Assembly (NCBI GenBank): GCA_945873715.1
Contig: CAMCFL010000245.1
Location: 1 to 5,600 of the forward strand
Direction of reading: 5' to 3'
Source of the DNA: Akkermansia muciniphila
GTDB taxonomy: Bacteria > Verrucomicrobiota > Verrucomicrobiia > Limisphaerales > UBA9464
DNA length: 5,600 bases
Shown here: positions 1-5,487 of the stretch, piece by piece
How the letters are laid out: every line of letters begins with the position of its first letter
How positions within the stretch are numbered: position 1 is the stretch's first letter
Notes under the pieces: model-generated
What the model was told of the DNA's origin: nothing
Databases searched by the model: none
Seen by the model: only the letters and a program-made list of their open reading frames with translations
Made by a program: the position numbers and the translations under genes

Positions 1-2
1 GG

Positions 3-179
3 GCCCGGGGCCGGAAGCTGGTCATCCTGAGCCGGACCCCGCTGATCACCTCCGCCCGGAAGATCCGCCTCTATCGCACCGGCGAGATGCTGTCCTTCTT
101 TTTCCGCGCCGTGTTCCGCCCCCGCGCCACCCTATCCAGTCGCGAGGCCTGCTCCATGTGGTATGACGGACGGAGGTGA
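3..179 (+). CDS. C-terminal end of a probable family 2 glycosyltransferase (5' end outside window)
   Basis: An open frame enters from the left edge and stops at TGA 177-179, giving about 58 residues with no start codon in view. The visible tail has a 'TSARKIRLYRTGEML' stretch, a hydrophobic/aromatic patch (LSFFFRAVF), an 'RPRATLSSREA' linker and the ending 'MWYDGRR'. From memory, a TSxRK... segment followed by a short hydrophobic helix and a terminal W/F-YDGRR is typical of the C-terminus of some bacterial family 2 glycosyltransferases, where the hydrophobic part would lie on the membrane. The catalytic GT-A domain is outside the window, so donor and acceptor cannot be inferred. The competing frame 2 gives a proline/arginine-rich, implausible peptide, which supports this frame. 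A palindromic repeat begins 13 bp after the stop. The coding call is fairly secure; the family call is moderate. Confidence 0.55.
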   Translation, partial: ARGRKLVILSRTPLITSARKIRLYRTGEMLSFFFRAVFRPRATLSSREACSMWYDGRR

Positions 180-192
180 GCAGGGAGCGGCA

Positions 193-292
193 TCTTGAGT
201 TGGTTATCACGGATGTAGGCCCGCTGCCCTCAGCGGGCGCTTTCACATCGCCGCCTGAGGGCAGGCGGCCTACATCCATGACAAACTCAAGA
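193..292 (+). repeat. 100-bp double-hairpin palindromic repeat, copy 1 (REPIN/BIME-like)
   Basis: The element is bounded by 8-bp terminal inverted repeats, TCTTGAGT at 193-200 and ACTCAAGA at 285-292. Inside these, GGATGTAGGC (211-220) mirrors GCCTACATCC (268-277). The core has two perfect hairpins. Hairpin A has stem GCCCGCTG 219-226 / CAGCGGGC 231-238 and loop CCCT. Hairpin B has stem CCGCCTG 251-257 / CAGGCGG 262-268 and loop AGGG. Hairpin B is a near inverted copy of hairpin A. A second copy of identical length and internal spacing lies at 3249-3348. No T-run follows, so it is not a classical intrinsic terminator, although it sits 13 bp after a stop codon. I saw no flanking target-site duplication. 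Confidence 0.9.
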
Positions 293-353
293 CGCGCCCT
301 AGGCCGGCGAGAATCCGTTCGCTGGCCGGACGGTTCGATGTTCCATTGGGAAG

Positions 354-1175
354 GTGAACCTCCCAGTCATCGGCGCGTTTGGGGCTTCAGGAATCCGTCT
401 TCGTCCTCCCTCCGCCTTCACCCTCATCGAACTTTTGGTGGTGATCGCCATCATCGCGATCCTCGCCGGGATGTTGTTGCCGGCCCTGGGCAAGGCGAAG
501 GCGAAGGCGCTTCAGGTCCAGTGCCTGAGCAACTACCGGCAACTGAACCTGGCCTGGTTGATGTACATCGACGATCACCGGGATGAACTCCCGCCCAACG
601 AGACCGTGCTCAGTGGCGGACGGACCGGGGCGAACGCCACGGCCCGGACCTGGGTCACTGGCAACGCCTACACCGACACCAACACCGCCAACCTCCAGCG
701 CGGCCTGCTCTTCCCCTACAACCGTTCCCCGGCCATCTACCGATGTCCCGCCGACCGCTCGACCGTGCGGGACGAAGGCAAGGTCCGCCGCAGCCGCAGC
801 GTCTCGATGAGCGCCTACATGAACGACGAACCGAATCCATCCGATCGCACCTGCTGGCACAAGCTGAGCCAGGTGGTGAATCCCGCTCCGAGCGCGGCTT
901 TTGTCTTCGTCGATGAACACGAAAACAGCATCGAGAACGCCCGTTTCGTGGTCACCCAACCGGGGGACTTCCGCTGGATCGATTTCCCCGCCGCCCGTCA
1001 CAACTTCGGTTTGACCCTCTCCTTCGCAGACGGCCACGCCGAAGCCTGGAAGCTGGTCTCCAACGCCTCCCGCCGGATCTCGCAGATGCCGCCTTACCTC
1101 CAGAATCAATCCGTCCGCTCCGACGACGCGGACCTCCGGCGCTTCCAGTCAGCGATCCCCAAGGTCCCGCTGTAA
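354..1175 (+). CDS. Type II secretion-like pseudopilin with H-X9-DG motif (prepilin-type N-terminal methylation signal)
   Basis: This 273-residue protein is a member of the pseudopilins whose leader is removed and whose new N-terminus is methylated by a prepilin peptidase. It would be anchored in the inner membrane by its N-terminal helix, with the rest in the periplasm. The 21-residue leader carries Arg15 and Arg17. Cleavage is predicted between Ala21 and Phe22, with Glu at mature position 5 (E26) and a hydrophobic helix at about 22-45. The globular part holds YRCPAD (129-134). The phylum-typical motif is His216, nine residues, then Asp226-Gly227, in 'HNFGLTLSFADG'. The GTG start at 354 is the only ordinary start after the in-frame stop at 300-302; a GGGAAG run abuts it directly, too close to be a normal Shine-Dalgarno site. 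Position -1 is Ala rather than the usual Gly. Proteins of this type occur in many copies in Planctomycetota and Verrucomicrobiota and their individual roles are unknown. No other secretion genes are nearby. Confidence 0.9.
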   Translation: MNLPVIGAFGASGIRLRPPSAFTLIELLVVIAIIAILAGMLLPALGKAKAKALQVQCLSNYRQLNLAWLMYIDDHRDELPPNETVLSGGRTGANATARTWVTGNAYTDTNTANLQRGLLFPYNRSPAIYRCPADRSTVRDEGKVRRSRSVSMSAYMNDEPNPSDRTCWHKLSQVVNPAPSAAFVFVDEHENSIENARFVVTQPGDFRWIDFPAARHNFGLTLSFADGHAEAWKLVSNASRRISQMPPYLQNQSVRSDDADLRRFQSAIPKVPL

Positions 1176-1189
1176 GCGCCCTGCCGGTG

Positions 1190-1282
1190 AGAGATGGAAT
1201 CCAGGGATGTAGGCCGCCTGTCCTCAGGCGGAGATGAGTCAACGCCCGCTGGGGGCAGCGGGCCGAAGACCACCCAACTCAG
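1190..1282 (-). repeat. Degenerate inverted copy 3 of the double-hairpin repeat, between convergent genes
   Basis: Read on the minus strand, this matches the 100-bp repeat at 193-292 and 3249-3348, but with decayed ends. GGATGTAGGCC is kept at 1205-1215. The hairpin CCGCCTG 1214-1220 / CAGGCGG 1225-1231 has loop TCCT, and the hairpin GCCCGCTG 1244-1251 / CAGCGGGC 1256-1263 has loop GGGG. The distal CAACTCA (1275-1281) matches the terminal repeat, while the left terminus is not recognisable. Both stems are perfect although the flanks have diverged. The copy fills nearly the whole gap between the pseudopilin stop (1173-1175) and the histidine kinase stop (complement of 1279-1281), which lies inside its right end. 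In this position it could act as a bidirectional 3' structure. Confidence 0.75.
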
Positions 1283-2466
1283 TCCCCCGACTCGTTCACC
1301 CGTGGCAGGGTGAAGTAGAAGCACGAACCGCGGCCGGGTTCACTCTCCACCCTTACCTCGCCGCCGTGGGCGTGGACGATGTGCTTGACGATGCTCAGGC
1401 CAAGGCCGGTTCCGCCCTGCTCGCGGGAGCGTCCCTTGTCGATGCGGTAGAAGCGCTCGAAGATCCGTTCGCGCGCCTCCATCGGGATGCCCAGGCCATC
1501 GTCGGCAACCCATGCTTCGACGATGTCCTCATGCAGGGATCGGGCCCCGACCACCACGCGTCCGCCGGGGCGTCCGTACTTGATGGCATTGTCCACCAGG
1601 TTGGAGATCACCTGCTGAAGTCGGTCGCCATCGCCGTGGATGCGCAGGGTCTGGGCCACTTCATTGCGAAGCTCGGTGCCGCGTTCCGCAGCCTTGGCCT
1701 TCAGATCTTCAAGCACCTGGGCGACCACCTCGTGAAGGGCGGTGGGCTGGAGGTTCATGATGACCTGCCCCGACTCGAGCTTCGAGATGGTCAACAGATC
1801 CTCGATGAGGAACGTCAGGCGATCGGCGTGTTTGTCGATGATCTGGAGGAATCGGGTGGCCGTGTCGGGATCTTCCTTCGCCCCGGCGAGGAGGGTCTCC
1901 GTATAACCCTTGATCAGGGACAGGGGCGTGCGCAGCTCGTGACTGACGTTGGCGACGAATTCCCGGCGTTGTTCCGCCAAACGCTTGTGCTGCGTCAGGT
2001 CGTGGAAGACGAAAAGCGTTCCGGCGAGCATCCGGTCCGGATCACGCAATGCCACCGCGTTGATCTGAAGGATCTTTCCGGGATCCCCCGGCAACTCCAC
2101 TTCCTGATCGGTCAACCGGCCCTGCTGGACCGTGCGGGCGGCCAACTCCGACAAGCCCGGCACCGGAAGGGCTTCCGCGACCGCAATCCCGCGTTTCTCG
2201 CCGGAGAGCCCGAACAACCGCACCAGGGCGGGGTTCATGTGCTTGACCCGACCCTGCGGATCGAGCAGCAAAACTCCTTCGACCATGCTGTCGAGCAACG
2301 CCTGCTGCTTGGACTGCTCCTCGACCAGTTCGAGGTGGCGCTGGGTCTTGAGCTCGGCCAGACGGAGGGATGCCTCTCGGAGCCGCTGCAGCGTCACCTG
2401 TTCACGGTGGACCATCCAGGCCACCAGACCCAGGCTCACTCCACCCACTGCAATCGTCAGCCACAT
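1279..2466 (-). CDS. PhoR-like membrane sensor histidine kinase (PAS-HisKA-HATPase_c)
   Basis: This 395-residue kinase would autophosphorylate on His176 and pass the phosphate to the response regulator encoded just upstream. Domains in order: one N-terminal membrane helix (about 3-19); a charged helical linker (20-52); a PAS-like domain (about 53-160, 'MVEGVLLLDPQGRVKHMNPA'); and a HisKA dimerisation helix with the H-box 'FVANVSHELRTPLSLIKGY' (170-188). The ATPase domain follows, with N-box 'VISNLVDNAIKYG' (N289, N293), G1 'DDGLGIP' (322-328), F-box 'ERIFERFYRIDKG' (333-345) and G2 'GGTGLGLS' (351-358). All catalytic motifs look intact. With a single membrane helix and no sizeable periplasmic loop, a signal would probably reach it through a partner or inside the cell, as for PhoR. 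The ATG start is fixed by the in-frame stop of the regulator only 12 bp upstream; no clear ribosome site precedes it, suggesting translational coupling. The signal is unknown, so no symbol is given. Confidence 0.93.
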   Translation of the reverse strand: MWLTIAVGGVSLGLVAWMVHREQVTLQRLREASLRLAELKTQRHLELVEEQSKQQALLDSMVEGVLLLDPQGRVKHMNPALVRLFGLSGEKRGIAVAEALPVPGLSELAARTVQQGRLTDQEVELPGDPGKILQINAVALRDPDRMLAGTLFVFHDLTQHKRLAEQRREFVANVSHELRTPLSLIKGYTETLLAGAKEDPDTATRFLQIIDKHADRLTFLIEDLLTISKLESGQVIMNLQPTALHEVVAQVLEDLKAKAAERGTELRNEVAQTLRIHGDGDRLQQVISNLVDNAIKYGRPGGRVVVGARSLHEDIVEAWVADDGLGIPMEARERIFERFYRIDKGRSREQGGTGLGLSIVKHIVHAHGGEVRVESEPGRGSCFYFTLPRVNESGD

Positions 2467-2478
2467 GCGTCGGCGGGA

Positions 2479-3159
2479 TCAGCCTTCCACGAAGCGGTAG
2501 CCCACCCCCCGGACCGTATCCAGGTAACGCGCGGCGGAACCCAGCTTCTCCCGCAACCGCCGCATGTGCGTGTCCACGGTCCGGGTATCGATGATGTTGT
2601 CGTACTCCCAGACGTCCTGAAGCAACTGATCGCGGCTCTGGACCCGTCCACGCCGCATGGCCAGCGTCGTGAGGAGCTTGAATTCGGTCGCGGTCAGATC
2701 GACCCGCTGGCGATTCACCAGCACCAGATGACGGGGGATGTGGATGATCAACTCGCCGAAGACCAGTTCCTCCGGTTGCTCGGTCGGCTCCGTCTTCCGC
2801 CTGAGGAGGTTCTTTACCCGCAAGACGAGTTCCCGCGGGCTGAACGGCTTCGTCACGTAATCGTCCGCCCCCAATTCCAGTCCCAGGACCCGGTCGATCT
2901 CGGCCGCCTTGGCGGTCAGCATGATGACCGGGATGGACGCTGTCGCGACGTCCCGCTTGAGCGACTTGCACACTTCCAGTCCGTCCACCTCCGGAAGCAT
3001 CAGGTCGAGCAGGATCAGGTCTGGCAAAGCCTCCCGCGCCTTCTTCAGTGCCTCGGCACCATCGTCGGCTGTCATCACCTCAAAGCCGGCCTGCTTCAAA
3101 TTGAAGCCGACCAACTCCAGGGCATCCGGTTCATCGTCCACCACCAAGATCTTCGCCAT
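2479..3159 (-). CDS. OmpR/PhoB-family two-component response regulator
   Basis: This 226-residue DNA-binding regulator is the partner of the kinase that follows it. The receiver domain (about 2-120) has the acidic pair D8-D9, phosphoacceptor D52 in 'LLDLMLPEVDG', T82 in 'MLTAKA' and K104 in 'YVTKPFSPREL', so phosphorylation and switch residues are complete. After a short Glu/Pro-rich linker (121-131) comes a winged-helix effector domain (about 132-226). It has 'LTATEFKLL' (155-163), the recognition-helix region 'DTRTVDTHMRRLREKLG' (191-207) and the C-terminal hairpin 'VRGVGYRFVEG'. I chose the ATG at 3159 because it gives the usual 'MAKILVVDDE' N-terminus and has an AGGA six bases upstream; an ATG at 3198 would add 13 unconserved residues. 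The family is close to PhoB in pattern, but no phosphate genes are nearby, so the regulon is open. The stop codon is in frame with, and 12 bp from, the kinase start, forming a two-gene operon. Confidence 0.94.
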   Translation of the reverse strand: MAKILVVDDEPDALELVGFNLKQAGFEVMTADDGAEALKKAREALPDLILLDLMLPEVDGLEVCKSLKRDVATASIPVIMLTAKAAEIDRVLGLELGADDYVTKPFSPRELVLRVKNLLRRKTEPTEQPEELVFGELIIHIPRHLVLVNRQRVDLTATEFKLLTTLAMRRGRVQSRDQLLQDVWEYDNIIDTRTVDTHMRRLREKLGSAARYLDTVRGVGYRFVEG

Positions 3160-3165
3160 GCTGGA

Positions 3166-3169
3166 TCCT
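3166..3169 (-). promoter_or_regulatory. Shine-Dalgarno site that fixes the response regulator start
   Basis: On the minus strand AGGA is followed by six bases (TCCAGC) and then the ATG at 3159-3157. This is the clearest ribosome-binding site seen in the window, and it supports the 226-residue start over the upstream in-frame ATG codons at 3180 and 3198. Confidence 0.55.
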
Positions 3170-3197
3170 GTCCTAGGCATGGCGGCACCGTGAATCA

Positions 3198-3226
3198 ATG
3201 GCGCAACCGTTACAAGCCGGTGACGG
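3198..3226 (-). promoter_or_regulatory. Possible Pho-box-like array of three 7-mers at 11-bp spacing
   Basis: Read on the minus strand, CCGTCAC (3226-3220), TTGTAAC (3215-3209) and GCGCCAT (3204-3198) sit with a strict 11-bp period, about 40-67 bp upstream of the response regulator start. PhoB-type regulators bind direct repeats of a CTGTCAT-like 7-mer spaced by 4 bp. The matches to that consensus are 5/7, 4/7 and 4/7, which is weak and could be chance. The position would fit autoregulation. I see no convincing -35/-10 pair alongside it. Confidence 0.18.
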
Positions 3227-3248
3227 ACTGGTCCTTCACTTGGGTGGA

Positions 3249-3348
3249 TCTTGAGTTTGCTGCCGTCGTTGCAGGCCCGCTGCCCTCAGCGGGCGTGTCC
3301 TCATCGCCGCCTGAGGGCAGGCGGCCTACCTCCATGACAAACTCAAGA
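3249..3348 (+). repeat. 100-bp double-hairpin palindromic repeat, copy 2
   Basis: This has the same length, orientation and internal spacing as the copy at 193-292. Terminal repeats are TCTTGAGT (3249-3256) and ACTCAAGA (3341-3348). Hairpin A has stem 3275-3282 / 3287-3294 with loop CCCT. Hairpin B has stem 3307-3313 / 3318-3324 with loop AGGG. The second half, from hairpin B to the right terminus, is nearly identical to copy 1, while the arm between the left terminus and hairpin A has diverged (TTGCTGCCGTCGTTGCAG here), so the long outer stem is weaker. It lies 9 bp beyond the stop of the RelE-like gene (3358) and upstream of the two-component operon. Confidence 0.9.
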
Positions 3349-3357
3349 GGTGTCCCC

Positions 3358-3708
3358 TCACTTCGCTGATTCGATCAGTTCCCAGAACTTGGGATTATCC
3401 TGCAGTTGCTCGTCTTCCCCCATGGGGAGGTTCGAGCGGAAGAGGAAATCGCGGACGGTGTTCTTGCTCAGGATCCGGTGGACCACGATGCCGAGCAGGT
3501 GACGTTCGAAGTACAGGCGGTACTCGCCCAGGCGGTAACGGATCAGGGTCCGACCATTCCGGGCCAGGGATCCGAAATGCGAGTCCTCGCGCTGAAGTTC
3601 CTGGGGGAGCCCACGGAACTGCCCGAGGATATGCAACTGCAGGTCGCGGGGGAGCTTGGCCAACTCGGCGGCACTGGTCGGATTGAAGATGATCTGGAAC
3701 GGCTGCAT
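3358..3708 (-). CDS. RelE/ParE-superfamily toxin-like protein, no antitoxin visible
   Basis: The 116-residue product starts at ATG 3708 ('MQPFQIIFNPTSAAELAKLP'). The pattern is that of the RelE/ParE fold: a short first strand (FQIIFNP, 4-10), a helical hairpin (about 11-36), then strands with 'LARNGRTLIRYRLGEYRLYFER' (48-69) and 'IVVHRILSKN' (74-83). In known toxins this basic surface contacts the ribosome-bound mRNA (RelE) or gyrase (ParE). The central G-x-x-x-x-R-x-R-x-G-x-Y-R pattern is typical of the superfamily. It is longer than a usual RelE (about 85-100 residues) because of an acidic C-terminal tail with 'LPMGEDEQLQDNP' and 'FWELIESAK'. No small antitoxin gene lies on either side: the gap to the esterase gene is 44 bp, and downstream is the repeat. 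It could be a solitary toxin, a domesticated member, or a non-toxic relative. No Shine-Dalgarno site is seen; an in-frame TTG at 3780 would overlap the esterase gene and is less likely. Confidence 0.75.
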   Translation of the reverse strand: MQPFQIIFNPTSAAELAKLPRDLQLHILGQFRGLPQELQREDSHFGSLARNGRTLIRYRLGEYRLYFERHLLGIVVHRILSKNTVRDFLFRSNLPMGEDEQLQDNPKFWELIESAK

Positions 3709-3752
3709 CCGGGGGCAGTGTTCGGTGTCGGGGTAGGTCAGGCAAGCCGGGA

Positions 3753-5420
3753 TCACCGGCCGCCCTTGCAGGCCACGCAACTGGAACCATGGAGGAACCG
3801 GCTCCGGAAATAGGCCTCACGTCCCACTTCCTTCGGCGCCCCGCGATCGGCGGCTTCCTGCATCTCCCGCAGCAGCGCGTCCGACCGGAGTGGCGTCCAA
3901 CCATGGCCCTTACCCGGACCAAACTCGATCCGTGCCTCCGCCGGAGGCTGGGCTCCCTTGAGAAAGGCCTCCATGCGGTGAACGCCGTTGTTGAGGAAGT
4001 ACTCGTCGGATTCCCCCACCCAGACCCGCAACTTCCCACGCAGTTTCGGACCGAGGGTGTCCCAGTTCTCCTCCATGACCTTGCGCAGGTCCCAGCGCTG
4101 CCATTGCGCCGCCGTTCCCGAAGCGATGGCCCCGGTCTGCGGATCCCACGCGGGATCCGGCAGTCCGTTCTTCAATCGTTGGCCGAAGGTCGCATTCCAT
4201 GCGCCCCACTGGCCCCCGCTGCGGGTGTATCGATGACCGAGCCCCAGCACGTTCTCGTACTGCACCTCATGGCGCATGGTGAACTTCACATCGCCGCGCA
4301 ACGTCCGCGCGCTTGGGCGCTCGAAGCCTTCCGTGTTCACGAACGCGTTCGTGTCCCGATACAGGTTCACCAACTGGAAATCCCGGAAATCGAGCGGGTC
4401 CGGAAACCCACTCCAGCAACCCCCGAACAGGTCCGGGTAAAGCACCTGCAAGGCGAACGAGACCCATCCGCCCGTGGAGCCACCGGTGGTGAACCGGGCC
4501 CACGGCTGGCCAATCGCCCGGAACTCGTGCTCGATCGCCGGGATGATCTCCTCCACCAACGAGGCTCCGTAGGGTCCGTGATTCGCGGAGTCCACCTGGT
4601 ATGGATCCCCCAACGGCCCCGCGCCATCGACGGTCACCCAGATCATCTGCGGAGTCTCCGGTGCCAGCCAGGTACCACGCTTCTCGGAGTTCTCGCGCGC
4701 CCATTCGGCCGCCCGATCATACCGGGACGCATACCCTCCAATATCGATCACCAGCGGATAGCGCCGTGCTGTCTCGGTTTCCCAGGACCGGGGCAACGCG
4801 ATCCCGACCCGGACGAACATCTCGCGTTGCCAGAACCGGCTCAGCACCTCCGAACGGATCCGGCGGTACCGGACGAACTCCTTCTCCGGCGGGAGGGAAT
4901 CCAGCGGCAACGACCGGCTGAGTTCCAAAGCCACCGCCGGTCGCTGCCTCGCGTCGACGGAGACCGTCATCGGAGCCGAGTACCAATTCCCGGGAGCCCC
5001 GGGGAACCAGAGGTCGCGATTGGTCATCAGCACGGCCTGGACCGCGTAGGATCGCGCCGGCAATTCGCCGAGCGACCGCCAGGGAAACACCGCCGCTCCA
5101 CCGCCAACCCGGATCTTGCCCGCCTTGGTTCCCGCCGGCACGTCCACGCCCAGCAAGGTGGGCGCTTCCGATCCAAGACTCCCGATCCGATCCCGCGGTT
5201 CCCCCCGTCCCGGGGCCGCCAGGACGACCAGCAAGCGCGCGTCCTGCGTTGAGCCCAAGACCGCCGGCGGTAGGGTCACCTCGAAGGAAAGCCGACTCGG
5301 ACCCACCACCGCTGCCAACCCCGCCGCCGCCGGGTTGACCTCCGCTCCGGCCCCCAGCCCGATCCGGGCGAACATCAGGGCCAGCCCCCACCGACCCGCC
5401 ACTCGACGCCAGAAAGGCAT
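3753..5420 (-). CDS. Probable exported alpha/beta-hydrolase, esterase D-like
   Basis: The 555-residue product has an apparent signal peptide (MPFWRRVAGRWGLAL..., with a likely cut near 'LGAGA-EVNP', residues 24-28). An N-terminal region of about 170 residues, rich in beta-type sequence, precedes the hydrolase domain (about 200-520). This begins with 'MFVRVGIALP' and 'YPLVIDIGGY' and has the nucleophile elbow 'TTGGSTGGW' with Ser315. It then has a candidate acid Asp472 in 'VWVGESDEYFLNNG' and a candidate base His506 in 'GPGKGHGW'. This order and spacing fit the putative-esterase (esterase D/feruloyl esterase-like) family, which cleaves acyl esters; the substrate cannot be read from sequence. 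The region between Ser315 and Asp472 is long (about 155 residues) and aromatic-rich, probably a lid or substrate-binding insertion. The tail has a CVAC pair (548-551). I chose ATG 5420 because a start at 5552 would overlap the end of the preceding nuclease gene and spoil the signal peptide. No Shine-Dalgarno site is visible. Confidence 0.8.
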   Translation of the reverse strand: MPFWRRVAGRWGLALMFARIGLGAGAEVNPAAAGLAAVVGPSRLSFEVTLPPAVLGSTQDARLLVVLAAPGRGEPRDRIGSLGSEAPTLLGVDVPAGTKAGKIRVGGGAAVFPWRSLGELPARSYAVQAVLMTNRDLWFPGAPGNWYSAPMTVSVDARQRPAVALELSRSLPLDSLPPEKEFVRYRRIRSEVLSRFWQREMFVRVGIALPRSWETETARRYPLVIDIGGYASRYDRAAEWARENSEKRGTWLAPETPQMIWVTVDGAGPLGDPYQVDSANHGPYGASLVEEIIPAIEHEFRAIGQPWARFTTGGSTGGWVSFALQVLYPDLFGGCWSGFPDPLDFRDFQLVNLYRDTNAFVNTEGFERPSARTLRGDVKFTMRHEVQYENVLGLGHRYTRSGGQWGAWNATFGQRLKNGLPDPAWDPQTGAIASGTAAQWQRWDLRKVMEENWDTLGPKLRGKLRVWVGESDEYFLNNGVHRMEAFLKGAQPPAEARIEFGPGKGHGWTPLRSDALLREMQEAADRGAPKEVGREAYFRSRFLHGSSCVACKGGR

Positions 5421-5487
5421 GGGCGAATTCTGAACGGACCCCAGCCAACGACAACCGGATTCTGAGATTCCACCCCCCGCCTCCGCC

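Noticed and set aside
219..268. The hairpins as classical intrinsic terminators
   Set aside because: The stems are GC-rich, but no run of T follows on either strand in any of the three copies.
193..292. The repeats as CRISPR units or as tRNA-like/ncRNA genes
   Set aside because: Copies are about 1-2 kb apart with genes between them, lie in both orientations, and show no cloverleaf or spacer structure.
176..586. 136-codon plus-strand frame running through repeat copy 1 into the pseudopilin gene
   Set aside because: The shared peptide 'GPLPSAG...SPPEGRRPTSM' seen here and near 3270-3350 is only the repeat DNA translated, and the rest is out of frame with the pseudopilin.
387..1109. 240-codon minus-strand open frame opposite the pseudopilin gene
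   Set aside because: Gly/Val/Arg-rich shadow translation; the plus strand encodes an unmistakable pseudopilin.
1234..3369. 711-codon open frame on the plus strand across the two-component operon and repeat copy 2
   Set aside because: It is antisense to the histidine kinase and response regulator, both of which have complete family motifs. Its length follows from high-GC codon bias, and its translation has no recognisable domain. Its C-terminal end is simply the translated repeat.
3789..5252. 487-codon open frame on the plus strand opposite the esterase gene
   Set aside because: It is Arg/Pro/His-rich low-complexity translation typical of the antisense frame of a GC-rich gene; the minus strand has a signal peptide and catalytic motifs.
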